Below, in pieces: positions 9,583 through 22,154 of a stretch of 64,000 bases of DNA. A program made the position numbers and the translations under genes. Source of the stretch: Moellerella wisconsensis ATCC 35017 (lineage in GTDB: Bacteria; Pseudomonadota; Gammaproteobacteria; Enterobacterales; Enterobacteriaceae); contig NZ_LGAA01000022.1 of assembly GCF_001294465.1 (NCBI RefSeq), positions 62,001 through 126,000 on the forward strand, in the 5' to 3' direction. How positions within the stretch are numbered: position 1 is the stretch's first letter; every line of letters begins with the position of its first letter. The notes beneath the pieces are model-generated. The model was not told the DNA's origin and searched no databases. It saw nothing but the letters and a program-made list of their open reading frames with translations.

Positions 9583-10485
9583 TTAATTACAAGATTTTAA
9601 ATTAATATTCCAATTACTTCCTGAAGATATTTGGTATTTTTCCGCGAAATTCATCATATTCAAAGCAATTGAGACATTCATTAAGCTATTAATATATACC
9701 AATGGCTTTCCCTTATTTACATCACCAAAGGTTGACACAAAAGGTGCCTTACCTTGGTATTTGATCACTTTATGCTCAAATATTGTGATACATAATTTAT
9801 CATGTTTATTAATATTAGCTTTCTTGAGCATATCAGCAGGAATATTTGTCCAGACATTACCATAGCGTATATCTAATATAGAAATATTACCGCTAATCTG
9901 CTGTTCACCTGTTATTTCTGCTGCTTGATAAGGAATAGAAGTTATTTCTTGAGAAACTTTGGCACCCACATCATCAAAACGCATTAAACCGGAGGCTAAT
10001 TTAGCACCGACATAGGCGTAAACATCACGGCCATGAAAGGTATAAGATTGATTGGAGTTTTTTAATCTATTCGTCGCTTCATTAATTTCTCTGACTTCAG
10101 CAATACCGAACTTTTCCGCTACCAATGTCAAAGTTCCATTATCTGGTGAAACGAAATATTGATTATTTTTTGTTTTCAATACGACGGATTTACGCTCTGT
10201 TCCAACACCAGGGTCAACAACGCTAACAAATACAGTTCCTGCTGGCCAGTACTCTGCAGTTTGATATAATCTATAAGCAGCCTGCCAAACATCATACTCA
10301 GGAATATCATGGGTTAAATTAAATAATTGAATTTTATCATCAACGGTAAACGCTACCCCTTGCATTGCAGATACAGCGCCATCACCGAGACCAAAATCGC
10401 TCTGTAATACTAAAGCATGGTTAGCCATCGAGGAAAAGGATGAAAGCCAACCAAGGATAACTAGCGAAAGTAATCTTTTTTTCAT
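9583..10485 (-). CDS. Secreted SAM hydroxide adenosyltransferase (DUF62) family protein
   Basis: Member of the DUF62 / duf-62 fold family, whose characterised relatives hydrolyse S-adenosylmethionine to adenosine and methionine, or are halogenases. Family motifs are present: LQSDFGLGDGAV at the start of the mature protein, SVVDPGVG, VSPDNGTL, and FHGRDVYA, which carries the His-Arg-Asp set. Unusually, the protein begins with a hydrophobic Sec-type signal (MKKRLLSLVILGWLSSFSSMA) that should place the domain in the periplasm. The ATG at 10485 is preferred over an upstream TTG because it gives a proper signal peptide start. The substrate outside the cytosol is unclear. Confidence 0.8.
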   Translation of the reverse strand: MKKRLLSLVILGWLSSFSSMANHALVLQSDFGLGDGAVSAMQGVAFTVDDKIQLFNLTHDIPEYDVWQAAYRLYQTAEYWPAGTVFVSVVDPGVGTERKSVVLKTKNNQYFVSPDNGTLTLVAEKFGIAEVREINEATNRLKNSNQSYTFHGRDVYAYVGAKLASGLMRFDDVGAKVSQEITSIPYQAAEITGEQQISGNISILDIRYGNVWTNIPADMLKKANINKHDKLCITIFEHKVIKYQGKAPFVSTFGDVNKGKPLVYINSLMNVSIALNMMNFAEKYQISSGSNWNINLKSCN

Positions 10486-10887
10486 ATAAACCAACCTAGA
10501 ATATAGTTTTATGCAGAATTATTTCCAATCAAAAAATGATATTATTCTACTAGTATGCATTAACTTACAACAATATACTATTTTTAAAATGTAAGTTAAT
10601 TTATATTTATAAATTCAATTAAAAAATAATACGTTATTATTTTAAAGATCTTCCCACAGGCAAATGATTTTACATTTAAAAATGTGAAATAACTCGCAAA
10701 AAATAAATTTTAAATAGTGTAATAGACAGGCAATTAAACGAGAAATATAAAATTAAATTAGTAAATATTCATTTTAAAATTAATATATTTAAATTACCTG
10801 AGAATATTTCAGCATAATTATTATGATTAAAAACTACTTAAGTATATAAATAAACTCAATCAATTATAAGATACTTTATTTATCGAA
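10486..10887. other. About 400-bp AT-rich intergenic region
   Basis: No open frame or strong structure beyond short AT-rich palindromes. It should contain the promoter of the leftward SAM-hydrolase-family gene. Confidence 0.5.
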
Positions 10888-11662
<775 letters not shown>

Positions 11663-13312
11663 TCATGAATTAGCCACAAAATAGTCCGCCGTACTGGCGA
11701 CTAATGGTTGATGACCACGAATTTTATCGGCCATTTTTTCAGCGATCATAATTGTCGTCGCATTTAAATTACCAGTAATAATTTGTGGCATAATTGATGC
11801 GTCAACAACCCGGAGGTTTTCAACACCATAAACCTTACCTGAGCCATCAACTACCGCCATTTCGTCAGTGCCCATTTTACAACTACCACACGGATGGAAA
11901 GCGGTTTCCGCACATTCTCGGACAAAGGCATCCAATTCTTCATCGCTCTGAATATGTTTACCCGGCTTAATTTCTTCGCCGCGATACGCATCCAGCGCCG
12001 GTTGTGACATGATTTCACGAGTGATGCGAATAGCCGCTCTGAACTCTTCCCAATCTTGCTCCGTAGACATGTAATTGAACAAAATACTCGGATGTTGACG
12101 TGGATCGCGTGATTTTAAAGTTACACGACCGCGACTAGGCGAACGCATTGAACCAACATGTGCTTGAAAACTATGCTGATTAATTGCATTACTGCCATTA
12201 TAGTTCACCGCTACAGGCAAAAAGTGGAACTGTATATTTGGCCAATCAAATTTATCGCTAGAGCGAATAAATCCCCCGGCTTCAAATTGATTGCTCGCAC
12301 CAATGCCCGTGCCTTTGAATAACCATTCAGCGCCAATCATCGGCTGATTGTACCATTTTAATGCTGGATACAAAGATACGGGCTGTTTACATTCATACTG
12401 AAGATACATTTCCAGATGATCTTGTAAATTCTGCCCGACTCCCGGCAATACCTGTACCTCAGGAATATTAAATTGTTGCAATACTTCCTGCGGACCAATA
12501 CCTGAACGTTGTAATATTTGTGGCGAGGCAATCGCTCCCGCACACAGCAACACTTCTTTTCTCGCTTGAGCCTGCACTGGTGTATTACTTTCACCAATAA
12601 AATAACGCACGCCTTTGGCTGTTTTGCCTTCAAATTCAATAACATCAGTGGTAGCGTGAGTAACTATGGTTAAATTACTGCGTTTACGCGCTTGATCAAG
12701 ATATCCTCTGGCAGTGCTAGCACGGCGACCTTTCGGGGTGACCGTTCTGTCCATCGGACCAAAGCCTTCTTGTTGATAGCCATTAAGATCATCCGTTTGC
12801 GGATAACCGGCTTGAACTCCGGCCTCAACCATGGCATGAAATAATACATTATTGCCATTTTTTGGTGTAGTCACACTCACGGGACCTTCGCCGCCATGAT
12901 AGTCGTTAGGGCCAATATCACGGGTTTCTGCTTTGCGAAAATAAGGCAAACATTCGGCATAGCGCCAATCTTCAAGGCCCGGTGTTTTCGCCCAATTGTC
13001 AAAATCCATGGCATTACCGCGAATATAACACATGCCATTGATTAATGAGGAACCTCCGAGACCTTTTCCGCGTCCACACTCCATACGACGGTTGTTCATA
13101 TGAGGCTCAGGATCTGTTTCATAAGCCCAGTTATATCGTGTTCCCTGCAAAGGGTAAGCTAAAGCCGCAGGCATTTGAGTCCGGAAATCAACACGATAAT
13201 CCGGGCCTCCCGCTTCCAGTAGCAGCACAGTAACATTAGGATCTTCTGTCAAGCGGGTAGCAAGAACGTTACCGGCTGAACCAGCACCGATAATAATGTA
13301 ATCATAGTCCAT
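11663..13312 (-). CDS. betA: Choline dehydrogenase BetA
   Basis: FAD-dependent GMC-family oxidoreductase, membrane associated, that oxidises choline to betaine aldehyde in glycine betaine synthesis. The N-terminal dinucleotide-binding loop GAGSAG is at residues 9-14; [15 protein letters not shown] and [16 protein letters not shown] are the two GMC signatures; the active-site histidine is in [11 protein letters not shown]. Near-identity to E. coli BetA extends over the full length. The ATG at 13312 is chosen because AGAGGAG lies 7-8 bases upstream and it aligns with E. coli. It is the last gene of betI-betB-betA. Confidence 0.97.
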   Translation of the reverse strand: MDYDYIIIGAGSAGNVLATRLTEDPNVTVLLLEAGGPDYRVDFRTQMPAALAYPLQGTRYNWAYETDPEPHMNNRRMECGRGKGLGGSSLINGMCYIRGNAMDFDNWAKTPGLEDWRYAECLPYFRKAETRDIGPNDYHGGEGPVSVTTPKNGNNVLFHAMVEAGVQAGYPQTDDLNGYQQEGFGPMDRTVTPKGRRASTARGYLDQARKRSNLTIVTHATTDVIEFEGKTAKGVRYFIGESNTPVQAQARKEVLLCAGAIASPQILQRSGIGPQEVLQQFNIPEVQVLPGVGQNLQDHLEMYLQYECKQPVSLYPALKWYNQPMIGAEWLFKGTGIGASNQFEAGGFIRSSDKFDWPNIQFHFLPVAVNYNGSNAINQHSFQAHVGSMRSPSRGRVTLKSRDPRQHPSILFNYMSTEQDWEEFRAAIRITREIMSQPALDAYRGEEIKPGKHIQSDEELDAFVRECAETAFHPCGSCKMGTDEMAVVDGSGKVYGVENLRVVDASIMPQIITGNLNATTIMIAEKMADKIRGHQPLVASTADYFVANS

Positions 13313-13354
13313 TGTTATCTCCTCTGTTTCAGTCATTATGAGTTAATAGATAAT

Positions 13355-14833
13355 TTAAAAAACCGATTCAAAATCTCCTAATTCAACTTGGATAGATTTT
13401 ATTTGGGTATAATTTTGTAAAGTGACAATGCCATTTTCGCGGCCAACACCGGAGTGTTTATATCCACCCACCGGAACTTCAGCGGGTGATCCTCCCCAAG
13501 TATTAATCCAACAAATTCCAGCCTCCAATTGATGGATAACACGGTGAGCTTGCGCTAAATCTGGAGTTACAATTCCTGCCGCTAAACCATACAGCGTATT
13601 ATTTGCACGGCTGATTACTTCTGATTCATTTTGATAGCTTAAGATACTCATCACAGGGCCAAAAATTTCTTCTTGGGTAATTTTCATTTCATCGGTGCAA
13701 TCAGTAAAAACAGTCGGTGCAACATACGCTCCATGCGCCAATGCGCCTTCTGTTAAACGATGACCACCGCACAGCAATTTTGCGCCCTGCTGTTTACCAC
13801 TATCAATATATTGCAGCACACGTTCCATATGTTGAAAGCTGACTAATGGACCAAAATTAGTCTCTGGATCCGTCGGCTCGCCTACACGAATACGCTGTAC
13901 ACGCTCAATGATTTTTTGTTCAAAACGCGATTTTAATGCGTCAGGAATAAATACCCGAGTACCATTGGTGCATACCTGCCCTGAGCTATAAAAATTAGCC
14001 ATCATGGCGATATCTGCGGCTTTATCGAGATCTGCGTCCTCAAAAATAATCAGCGGCGATTTACCGCCCAGTTCCATGGTGACATCTTTTAAGCTAGAAG
14101 CAGATGCACTTGCCATCACTTTTTTACCGGTAACAACCCCCCCGGTAAATGACACTTTGGCGATATTAGGATGCTCAGTTAGCCATTGCCCCACTTGAGC
14201 GCCGGTCCCTGTTAAAACATTAAATACGCCATCAGGAACTCCTGCCTCGGTATAAATTTCAGCTAACTTAAGTGCTGTCAACGAGGTGACTTCACTGGGC
14301 TTAAAGATCATCGCATTTCCCGCGGCTAATGCCGGCGCCGATTTCCATAAAGCTATCTGAATAGGATAATTCCATGCGCCAATACCAGCTACCACGCCTA
14401 AAGGTTCACGACGGGTATAAGCAAAGGTGCTTTCCCCTAACGGGATCTGCTGGCCTTCGAGCATCGGGATCAAGCCAGCATAATATTCCAGCACATCAGC
14501 GCCAGTAACAATATCAACCGCTTCAGTCTCAGAAATCGCTTTCCCAGTATCTAATGTTTCTAATTGGGCTAGTTCTTCATTACGTTGGCGTAGAATATCG
14601 ACCGCACGGCGTAAAATACGCGAGCGTTCCATCGCACTCATCGCCGCCCAAACTTTTTGCCCGCTGTTCGCACTTTCAACCGCACGTTCAACATCTTCAG
14701 GCGCAGCGGATTGCAGAGTTGCAATTATCTGACCATTGGCAGGGTTAATTGCTTCAAAGGTGTTATGTTCCGGACAGATACTGTCAACATAAGCACCATG
14801 GATATAAAGTTTTTTTAATTCAGTAACCTGCAT
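13355..14833 (-). CDS. betB: Betaine aldehyde dehydrogenase BetB
   Basis: NAD(P)-dependent aldehyde dehydrogenase that completes choline oxidation to glycine betaine. Catalytic residues are visible: Glu254 in [10 protein letters not shown] and the nucleophile Cys288 in SSGQVCTNG; the proline-tryptophan segment [11 protein letters not shown] is near 151-161. The 492-residue length is normal. The gene starts at an ATG preceded by AAGGAG, 10 bp after betI, and is followed by betA after about 40 bp, so the three form one operon under BetI control. Confidence 0.97.
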   Translation of the reverse strand: MQVTELKKLYIHGAYVDSICPEHNTFEAINPANGQIIATLQSAAPEDVERAVESANSGQKVWAAMSAMERSRILRRAVDILRQRNEELAQLETLDTGKAISETEAVDIVTGADVLEYYAGLIPMLEGQQIPLGESTFAYTRREPLGVVAGIGAWNYPIQIALWKSAPALAAGNAMIFKPSEVTSLTALKLAEIYTEAGVPDGVFNVLTGTGAQVGQWLTEHPNIAKVSFTGGVVTGKKVMASASASSLKDVTMELGGKSPLIIFEDADLDKAADIAMMANFYSSGQVCTNGTRVFIPDALKSRFEQKIIERVQRIRVGEPTDPETNFGPLVSFQHMERVLQYIDSGKQQGAKLLCGGHRLTEGALAHGAYVAPTVFTDCTDEMKITQEEIFGPVMSILSYQNESEVISRANNTLYGLAAGIVTPDLAQAHRVIHQLEAGICWINTWGGSPAEVPVGGYKHSGVGRENGIVTLQNYTQIKSIQVELGDFESVF

Positions 14834-14843
14834 TATTTCTCCT

Positions 14844-15440
14844 TTAAGACTTGCCGTATGCAGCCAGTTGCATATCGATATAATGATTAGCGATAGTTAT
14901 CGCCTCATCAGACTGAAACGGCTTTTTGTTCAATGCACTCCGTAGCCATAAGCCATCAATAAGTGCAGCTAACCCCTTGGCAGACTGTCTGGCGTGGGGT
15001 TTGTCCATCACACGCGCAAATTCAGCGCATAAATTCGAGTAAAGCCGTCTATCATTCACTTGTTGTAAACGATAAAGATTGGGCTGATGCATACTGCTGG
15101 CCCAAAATGCTAACCAGGTTTTCACCGCTGGGCCACTGGTTTGGCTAGGATCAAAGTTAGCCGCGACAATCGCTCTTAATCGCATCGCAGGCGAACTGTC
15201 TTCCAGCAAACGTAAGCGAATAGCCACAGCAAAACCTAATTGATACTGGATATACCGCATACTGGCTTCGAGTAAGCCGTTCTTATCTTTGAAGTAATGG
15301 CTAATAATACCGTTGGATACGCCAGCTTTACGTGCAATCAACGCAATACTGGCTTCCTGCATACCGACTTCATTAATAACTTCTAAAGTTGCCTGGATTA
15401 ATTGCTGTTTACGAATCGACTGAATTCCAACTTTTGGCAT
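14844..15440 (-). CDS. betI: TetR-family choline-responsive repressor BetI
   Basis: A 198-residue TetR regulator with the helix-turn-helix [21 protein letters not shown] near residues 29-49, then KDNGLLEA-type wing sequence and the conserved [12 protein letters not shown] core of BetI proteins. BetI represses the bet genes and is released by choline. It heads the betIBA operon and is divergent from betT, and two related inverted-repeat sites lie in the shared intergenic region. Confidence 0.96.
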   Translation of the reverse strand: MPKVGIQSIRKQQLIQATLEVINEVGMQEASIALIARKAGVSNGIISHYFKDKNGLLEASMRYIQYQLGFAVAIRLRLLEDSSPAMRLRAIVAANFDPSQTSGPAVKTWLAFWASSMHQPNLYRLQQVNDRRLYSNLCAEFARVMDKPHARQSAKGLAALIDGLWLRSALNKKPFQSDEAITIANHYIDMQLAAYGKS

Positions 15441-15489
15441 GCTTTTTAACCCGAAAAATCATTTTGTCTTACCCCATTAAACTTTTTTT

Positions 15490-15510
15490 TTATTGAATGT
15501 TCAATCAATA
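15490..15510 (-). promoter_or_regulatory. Candidate BetI operator, site 1
   Basis: On the minus strand this reads TATTGATTGAACATTCAATA, an imperfect palindrome. It matches the second site 65 bp away in TTGATT-N-A-NN-ATTCAATAA. Its location between betI and betT and the similarity to known BetI target dyads support the call. Confidence 0.65.
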
Positions 15511-15574
15511 TTACATATCTTTTATTACAAATGGTTTACAAAGATAGGCTATTTTGCATCTAAAAATTTAAATG

Positions 15575-15595
15575 TTTTGATTAATATTCAATAAG
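15575..15595 (+). promoter_or_regulatory. Candidate BetI operator, site 2
   Basis: Reads TTTTGATTAATATTCAATAA on the plus strand, in opposite orientation to site 1 and closer to betT. Sixteen or so positions agree with site 1. Confidence 0.6.
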
Positions 15596-15649
15596 TTAAT
15601 TGAATTTTTATCTTTTCATTCTTTTACCAACAAATTCAGGAACTGCAAA

Positions 15650-17692
15650 ATGAATACACAGAACAGTTCAAAAAAACCACAAAAGGATAAATTAAATTGC
15701 GTGGTGTTTTTCACTTCTGCCGGACTGATCCTTTTGTTCGCATTATTTACAATATTGGCTACAGATACAGCAAATGTATGGATCGTTAAGACATTGGGCT
15801 GGGTATCAAAAACATTTGGCTGGTACTATCTGCTCGCTGCAACCTTATATATTGTTTTTGTTATCTTTATCGCGACATCTCGTTTCGGTAATATCAAATT
15901 GGGGCCCGAGCAATCAAAACCCGAATTCAGTATGATCAGCTGGGCGGCGATGTTGTTTGCTGCTGGGATTGGCATAGATTTAATGTTTTTCTCTGTAGCA
16001 GAACCGGTTACTCAATATATGCTGCCACCCACAGGCGAAGGTGAAACCGTAGAAGCAGCTCGTCAGGCGATGGTGTGGACTCTTTTCCACTATGGCCTGA
16101 CGGGCTGGTCTATGTACGCACTCATGGGCATCGCACTTGGTTACTTTAGTTATCGTTATAATTTACCCTTAACTATTCGTTCTGCTTTGTACCCTATTTT
16201 TGGACAACGTATTTATGGCCCTATAGGGCATACCGTTGATATTGCAGCAGTTATCGGAACTATTTTCGGTATCGCCACCACGTTAGGTATCGGTGTAGTG
16301 CAGCTCAATTATGGGCTAAAAGTCTTATTCGACTTCCCTGAGGGATTAGCCGTACAAAGTGGTTTAATTTTGTTATCGGTGATCATGGCGATTATTTCGG
16401 TAACGTCAGGCGTTAACAAAGGGATCCGTGTTCTGTCCGAACTGAATGTATTGCTCGCCTTAGGATTAATCATCTTTGTTTTATATGTCGGCGATACTGA
16501 GTTTTTACTCAATGGGTTAGTGCAGAATGTCGGCGATTATACTAACCGCTTTATGGGGATGACGTTAAACAGCTTTGCTTTTGACAGACCAACTGAATGG
16601 ATGAATAGCTGGACGCTGTTTTTCTGGGCATGGTGGGTTGCTTGGTCACCGTTTGTTGGGCTATTTTTAGCGCGTATTTCACGCGGACGAACTATTCGTC
16701 AATTTGTGATGGGCACCTTAATTATTCCGTTCGTTTTTACCCTGTTATGGTTATCCATATTTGGTAACAGTGCGCTATATGAAATTATGCACGGTAACAA
16801 AGAACTTGCAGAAACCGTATTAGCCTATCCTGAACGTGGATTCTATTCATTGTTAGAACTGTATCCCGGCTTTGGATTAAGTGCCTCTGTCGCCACTATT
16901 ACCGGCTTATTATTCTATGTAACTTCCGCCGACTCGGGTTCTCTAGTCTTGGGTAATTTCACTTCGGAGCTGAGTGATATTAATAGCGAAGCCCCTAATT
17001 GGCTGAGAATTTTCTGGTCGCTAGCGATTGGTATTCTGACGCTCGGTATGCTGATGACCGACGGTATTTCTGCATTACAAAATACCACTGTGATTATGGG
17101 CTTACCGTTCAGTTTCGTGATTTTCTTCGTGATGGCTGGATTGTATAAATCGCTACGGGTCGAAGATTTCCGCCGTGTAAGCTCGCTAAATACCACCGCC
17201 CCTACGCCAACGTATGGCAATGGCTCGTTGAATTGGAAACAGCGTATTAGCCGAGTGATGAATTTCCCTGGTACAAAGTATACCCAACGGATGCTAGATT
17301 TAGTCTGTCGCCCAGCAATGCAAGACGTTGCTAAAGAGTTGTCACTGCGCGGTGCAGATGTACAATTCTCTGAATTACCAGCAGAAAATGGCGAAAGGCT
17401 TTATCGTCTAGAACTAATTGTCTCTTTAGGCGAGGAGCAAGACTTCGTCTATCAAATTTGGCCTCAGCACTATTCTGTGCCCGGTTTTACTTATCGCGCA
17501 CGCTCCGGTAAATCACATTATTACCGGTTAGAGACTTTCTTAATGGAAGGTACGCAAGGTAATGATTTGATGGACTATACTAAAGAGCAAGTGATCAGCG
17601 ATATTCTGGATCAGTATGAAAAACATTTAAACTTCATTCATTTAAGTCGTGAAGCACCGGGACAAACCTTGACATTTCCAGGCGCAAATTGA
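15650..17692 (+). CDS. betT: High-affinity choline transporter BetT (BCCT family)
   Basis: Proton-driven choline importer with twelve predicted helices and a long cytosolic C-terminal domain that in BetT senses osmotic stress. The BCCT signature stretch around helix 8 (NSWTLFFWAWWVAWSPFVGLF) is intact, as is GIGIDLMFFSVAEP. The 680 residues match E. coli BetT (677). The start follows AGGAACTGCAAA. It is divergent from betIBA, feeding choline to BetA and BetB, and ends at a very strong terminator. Confidence 0.96.
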   Translation: MNTQNSSKKPQKDKLNCVVFFTSAGLILLFALFTILATDTANVWIVKTLGWVSKTFGWYYLLAATLYIVFVIFIATSRFGNIKLGPEQSKPEFSMISWAAMLFAAGIGIDLMFFSVAEPVTQYMLPPTGEGETVEAARQAMVWTLFHYGLTGWSMYALMGIALGYFSYRYNLPLTIRSALYPIFGQRIYGPIGHTVDIAAVIGTIFGIATTLGIGVVQLNYGLKVLFDFPEGLAVQSGLILLSVIMAIISVTSGVNKGIRVLSELNVLLALGLIIFVLYVGDTEFLLNGLVQNVGDYTNRFMGMTLNSFAFDRPTEWMNSWTLFFWAWWVAWSPFVGLFLARISRGRTIRQFVMGTLIIPFVFTLLWLSIFGNSALYEIMHGNKELAETVLAYPERGFYSLLELYPGFGLSASVATITGLLFYVTSADSGSLVLGNFTSELSDINSEAPNWLRIFWSLAIGILTLGMLMTDGISALQNTTVIMGLPFSFVIFFVMAGLYKSLRVEDFRRVSSLNTTAPTPTYGNGSLNWKQRISRVMNFPGTKYTQRMLDLVCRPAMQDVAKELSLRGADVQFSELPAENGERLYRLELIVSLGEEQDFVYQIWPQHYSVPGFTYRARSGKSHYYRLETFLMEGTQGNDLMDYTKEQVISDILDQYEKHLNFIHLSREAPGQTLTFPGAN

Positions 17693-17731
17693 TTGATTAA
17701 TATGACTAATAAGCGGAATTAATCGCCATGC

Positions 17732-17767
17732 AAAAAGGAGAAAACCAGTGTGGTTTTCTCCTTTTTT
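17732..17767 (+). terminator. Strong terminator after betT
   Basis: A 16-bp perfect stem (AAAAAGGAGAAAACCA with its complement), a 3-nt loop and a T-run. The symmetric A/T ends could also stop leftward transcription of the pxp operon. Confidence 0.93.
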
Positions 17768-17911
17768 ATCGATATGCAGCCATTTTATCGCTGTATCTTA
17801 TTGTGATAAAAACCAGTGGCGCATGGTCTTTTAACGTCTAACTTTTAATTCATCGCGATATGACGCGATATAGAATTAACCCGCTAGACCATTAATATCG
17901 GTGATATAAGA

Positions 17912-19672
17912 TTAAATAATCTGAGCTATTTGACTTTCTGCATGAATAAATTCGCCTTTAGGCACACCGTGTTTTAATTGGCCTGACTTAGGTGCTATCA
18001 CCTGAACCTCCATTTTCATCGCCTCCATAATCGCAATCACATCGCCTTTTTCAACATGTGTGCCTTCTGCCACCAACCAGTTAAACAGGATCCCGGAAAT
18101 AGGCGCTTCAACCCTATTTTTTGATTCAGAAACTGCACTGGACTGAGGCCATTCAGCTAAGTTATGGCTCGTAGATTGCGCCGCTAGTCCATTCAACAGC
18201 AAAGCAGGCAGCGCTAAGCTATGCCGCTTGCCATCAATTTCAATTAATGTATGCGTTAACTGTTCAGCTGGTGAAGGTAAATATCGTTTAGCCGCGGGAA
18301 TTTGCACCGAAAACTCAGTTTCAATCCACTGGGTATGCACCGCAAAATTATGTTTAAAATCTGATTGTTCAACGACGGCTTGATGAAAAGGCAATACCGA
18401 CGCAACACCTTCAATCTGACACTCGGCTAAGGCGCGACGGGCTCTCGCCAAGGCTTGTTCACGCGTCGCCCCGGTCACAATTAGTTTCGCCATCAACGAA
18501 TCAAAAGTGCCAGGAATAACTGACCCCTGCTCTACTCCACTATCGACACGGATCCCTGGACCAGAAGGCATTAAAAAATGGGTGATTTTACCCGGTGTGG
18601 GTAAAAATCCATTCCCTGCATCTTCAGCGTTAATTCGAAACTCAAAGGCATGACCACGCGGCACAGGAGTTTCGGTGATACTCAATGGTAATCCTTGAGC
18701 CACTCGCAGCTGCTCAATAACCAGATCGACCCCCGCGGTTTCTTCAGTGACAGGGTGCTCAACTTGTAGGCGAGTATTCACTTCAAGAAAAGACAGCGTT
18801 CCATCTTGGCTCAATAAAAATTCGACCGTACCAGCTCCAACATAACCCGCCTTAGCACAAATAGCTTTAGATGCTTGGTGGATGCTGTCACGCTGGTGGT
18901 CGGTTAAAAAAGGAGCGGGAGCTTCTTCAACTAGCTTCTGATTTCGGCGTTGCAAAGAACAATCTCGGGTTCCCACCACCACGACATTCCCCTGCTTATC
19001 CGCAATAACCTGCGCTTCTATATGGCGTGGGTTATGTAGAAATTGTTCGATAAAACATTCACCGCGTCCAAATGCAACTGTCGCTTCTCTGACCGCTGAA
19101 TGATATAGCTCTTCCACTTCCTCTAATTTCCAAGCCACTTTTAATCCACGGCCACCGCCACCAAACGCCGCTTTTATGGCGATAGGTAATCCGTACTGCT
19201 GGGCAAAAGCCACAACTTGGGAAGCATCAGTTACCGGGGCTTCCGTCCCAGTAACTAAAGGCGCGCCAACCTGTAGCGCTATTTGACGGGCTTTTACTTT
19301 ATCGCCCAAAATATCGATGGTCTCTGGCTCTGGGCCAATCCAAGTTAATCCGGCTTCTTGAACTGCGCGAGCAAATTCCGCACGCTCTGATAAAAAACCG
19401 TACCCCGGGTGAACCAGGGTAGCACCCGATTTTTTGGCGATAGCGATTAATTTCTCAATATTTAAATAGCTATCAGCTGGGGTATTACCAGCCAAGCTAT
19501 AAGCTTCATCAGCCAATTTAACATGCAGTGCATTAAAATCACTTTCTGCATATACCGCGACCGAAGCAAGGCCATAGTCGCGGCAAGCGCGAATAATACG
19601 TACCGCAATCTCACCACGATTAGCAATTAAAACTTTATCCGTTGTCACAGAAGGATTGATATTATTCATCAT
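17912..19672 (-). CDS. Biotin carboxylase fused to biotin carboxyl carrier domain
   Basis: A 586-residue AccC-like biotin carboxylase with a C-terminal biotinyl domain. The N-terminus [16 protein letters not shown], the ATP-grasp glycine loop [10 protein letters not shown] near 170, [14 protein letters not shown], and the biotin site EAMKM with Lys553 are all present. Such proteins recur beside 5-oxoprolinase genes and urea amidolyase-like genes. Here the gene overlaps the end of the PxpB-PxpC fusion gene by 11 bp, implying coupled translation and a shared role. A contribution to the ATP/bicarbonate-linked activation of 5-oxoproline is plausible but unproven. It is the last gene of the operon. 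Confidence 0.9.
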   Translation of the reverse strand: MMNNINPSVTTDKVLIANRGEIAVRIIRACRDYGLASVAVYAESDFNALHVKLADEAYSLAGNTPADSYLNIEKLIAIAKKSGATLVHPGYGFLSERAEFARAVQEAGLTWIGPEPETIDILGDKVKARQIALQVGAPLVTGTEAPVTDASQVVAFAQQYGLPIAIKAAFGGGGRGLKVAWKLEEVEELYHSAVREATVAFGRGECFIEQFLHNPRHIEAQVIADKQGNVVVVGTRDCSLQRRNQKLVEEAPAPFLTDHQRDSIHQASKAICAKAGYVGAGTVEFLLSQDGTLSFLEVNTRLQVEHPVTEETAGVDLVIEQLRVAQGLPLSITETPVPRGHAFEFRINAEDAGNGFLPTPGKITHFLMPSGPGIRVDSGVEQGSVIPGTFDSLMAKLIVTGATREQALARARRALAECQIEGVASVLPFHQAVVEQSDFKHNFAVHTQWIETEFSVQIPAAKRYLPSPAEQLTHTLIEIDGKRHSLALPALLLNGLAAQSTSHNLAEWPQSSAVSESKNRVEAPISGILFNWLVAEGTHVEKGDVIAIMEAMKMEVQVIAPKSGQLKHGVPKGEFIHAESQIAQII

Positions 19673-21338
19673 TTGCGCTGCCTTTATTTATTTCATTAAA
19701 TTGACTAATCGGGTTAAAACGAATACGGCCATTAATCGGAATTTGTCCTGCTAAATCAATATGATACTCTGCCACAGTAGCTATTACTGGATACCCTCCA
19801 GTCAACGGATGATCATGGAGAAATAACACTGGCTGTCCATCTGCAGGCACTTGGATCGCACCGAGACACGTTCCCTCACTAGGGAGCTCTTGCGTTTGAC
19901 TGCGACTGAGCCCATGTTCAGCGGATAAACGTAAGCCAATACGATTAGAGGCCGGAGTGACTTGCCAAGATTGCTGTAATAACCGTTCTAGCGCCTGAGC
20001 AGTAAACCAGTCCGTTCGCGGACCGAGATAAATATCCAGTACCGTTATCTCTTCGCTAGTAGGATAACGAAATGCCGGCATTTCAGTTAAGGAAACAGCA
20101 GAGAGCGGCGATGAGTGTTGAGATAAAGACCAAACCCGAGAGTTAATTGCTATCTGCTCACCGACTTTTAATGGCGCAGGACCAACATTGGCGAGCGAAT
20201 CATAAGAACAACTGCCCAAAATAGGAGACACAGCAAAGCCGCCACGTACCGCTAAATATCGACGAACCCCAGAGGTTAACTGCCCCAATATCAGCTGATC
20301 ACCACAGGATAAATGCACTGGCTGATAACTGGGCAAAGCATGAACCTGTTGATCTGCCGTGACCAACTCGATAGCACCGGTTGCCCCGGTGATAGCAATC
20401 AGCATATCGCACTCGGCTTGAGCACGAAATCCACCTTGGGTTATTTCTAAACACACCGTATCAGGAGGATTACCGACGGCACGATTAGCACTGTGCAGCG
20501 CCTGTTTATCCATAGCTCCCGAGGCGGATATTCCTAATGCCGCCTGACCAGCACGCCCAGCATCTTGATATAACGTTTGCAATCCAACAGATAATAAGGT
20601 GAGTCCGACGATAGAAGACGGTGTTTCTTTGTCGGTCATCGCGGTATTTTGCGAGGCTGGAGTTGCAGATAACACACGGCTATTTTCAGTTGAATCAATC
20701 GTGGGCAAACTAATAGTTGGGGGGGCTTGATCGGCATTATAGAAACTAACTTGATAACCGGGTTTTAATAAAGCTGGCTCGGCGCGATCAATATCCCACA
20801 TCGCCATATCTGTTTTACCAATCAACTGCCATCCTCCGGGACTAGCCTGCGGGTAAATCCCACTGAATTCTCCCGCTAAAGCAACTGAACCGGCAGGAAT
20901 ACGAGTTCGGGGAGTCTTTCTACGTGGTACATTTATTTGTGCATCCGGCGCTATCATATAGGCAAAACCTGGGGCAAACCCGGTAAAAGCGACCTGATAG
21001 AGAGATTCTGTATGGCGAGTAATCAACTGCGCTGTTGTCATACCTAAATATTCAGCGACATCAGACAGATCTTCGCCACAATAATGAACAGGAATAGCCA
21101 AATGTTTACCCTGCTTCAGTAACTTTGCGGATAAATCACAGCGAGCAATTTGACGCGCTAAACGCGTTGGCGTAGTGATCCAAGGGGAATAATGGACTAA
21201 CAATGTTTTTGCCGCCGGAATAATTTGCTCGATGCCGGCTATTGATTGAGTATTTAGTGCAGCAAAAAGCGCTAACGTGTGTTCTAAGTTCGTTAATTCA
21301 ACCAATAGCGCACGATCATTTATCGGTAAAAAGCGCAC
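19662..21338 (-). CDS. Fused 5-oxoprolinase subunits PxpB-PxpC (KipI-KipA)
   Basis: A natural fusion of the two subunits that with PxpA hydrolyse 5-oxoproline to glutamate using ATP. Residues 1 to about 215 form the PxpB/KipI (AHS1) domain, with [11 protein letters not shown] and [19 protein letters not shown]; a linker follows; residues about 245-545 form the PxpC/KipA (AHS2) domain, with [21 protein letters not shown] and [18 protein letters not shown]. In E. coli these are two separate genes. The start is GTG, preceded by AGGGGG at 5 bases. It lies between the DUF1445 gene and the biotin carboxylase gene. Confidence 0.92.
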   Translation of the reverse strand: MRFLPINDRALLVELTNLEHTLALFAALNTQSIAGIEQIIPAAKTLLVHYSPWITTPTRLARQIARCDLSAKLLKQGKHLAIPVHYCGEDLSDVAEYLGMTTAQLITRHTESLYQVAFTGFAPGFAYMIAPDAQINVPRRKTPRTRIPAGSVALAGEFSGIYPQASPGGWQLIGKTDMAMWDIDRAEPALLKPGYQVSFYNADQAPPTISLPTIDSTENSRVLSATPASQNTAMTDKETPSSIVGLTLLSVGLQTLYQDAGRAGQAALGISASGAMDKQALHSANRAVGNPPDTVCLEITQGGFRAQAECDMLIAITGATGAIELVTADQQVHALPSYQPVHLSCGDQLILGQLTSGVRRYLAVRGGFAVSPILGSCSYDSLANVGPAPLKVGEQIAINSRVWSLSQHSSPLSAVSLTEMPAFRYPTSEEITVLDIYLGPRTDWFTAQALERLLQQSWQVTPASNRIGLRLSAEHGLSRSQTQELPSEGTCLGAIQVPADGQPVLFLHDHPLTGGYPVIATVAEYHIDLAGQIPINGRIRFNPISQFNEINKGSANDE

Positions 21339-21347
21339 AATAACCCC

Positions 21348-22154
21348 CTAAACATGGTAAGCCGCATCCGGCACATCGGTAATAAACATATAACCGGGAG
21401 CATGACTAAGAGCAAAAGGTACGCCAGATTTTATGACCGCAGCTTGTGGCGTCACACCACAGGCCCAAAATACTGGGATCTCGCCAGCCTCAATTCGCAC
21501 GGCATCACCAAAATCTGGCTGCATAATATCACTGATCCCTAACGCTTCAGGACACCCTACATGCACCGGACTGCCGTGTACTGCAGGAAACCGCCCACTG
21601 ATCATTACAGCGTCAGCCACTCTGTCGGCGGCAATAGGGCGCATAGAAACCACCAGCTCACCTTGTAATCGCCCTGCGGGTCGACATAACTGGTTAGTAC
21701 GATACATGGGGACATTACACTTATCTGTAATATGACGGATTTCAATACCCGCTTCTCGCATCGGCGTTTCAAACGTAAAACTGCATCCTATCAAAAAAGT
21801 GACTAAATCAGGATGTTGATGATAAATATCTGTGGCATCAGTGATTTCATCGACAAGTTTACCTTGCTGCCAAACACGATAACGCGGTATGTCTGTACGT
21901 AAATCGGCATCTTCAGCTAATACCGTTTGCCAATTTCCCGCATCACAAACATCTAAAAGAGGACAACTTTGAGGATTACGCTGTGCATACAATAAAAAAT
22001 CAAAAGCCCATTCTTTTGGCAGCGCTATCATATTAGCTTGTGTCATGCCGGGAGCCATTCCCGCAGTCGGCTGGTTAAATCCATGGCGAATAGATTCGCG
22101 CGCGGCCTTGGCAGCCGCGATTGCCGCTGTACTTGCTTGCATCAGTGCGCTCAT
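21348..22154 (-). CDS. DUF1445 (YcsI-like) putative hydro-lyase / D-glutamate cyclase family protein
   Basis: A 268-residue protein of the DUF1445 family, called YcsI in Bacillus subtilis, some members of which are annotated as hydro-lyase or D-glutamate cyclase. Conserved stretches include [34 protein letters not shown] and [11 protein letters not shown]. Its start codon overlaps the PxpA stop in ATGA, so the two are translationally coupled. D-glutamate cyclase makes 5-oxo-D-proline, which fits the operon theme, but the activity of this protein is inferred from family annotation only. Confidence 0.88.
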   Translation of the reverse strand: MSALMQASTAAIAAAKAARESIRHGFNQPTAGMAPGMTQANMIALPKEWAFDFLLYAQRNPQSCPLLDVCDAGNWQTVLAEDADLRTDIPRYRVWQQGKLVDEITDATDIYHQHPDLVTFLIGCSFTFETPMREAGIEIRHITDKCNVPMYRTNQLCRPAGRLQGELVVSMRPIAADRVADAVMISGRFPAVHGSPVHVGCPEALGISDIMQPDFGDAVRIEAGEIPVFWACGVTPQAAVIKSGVPFALSHAPGYMFITDVPDAAYHV

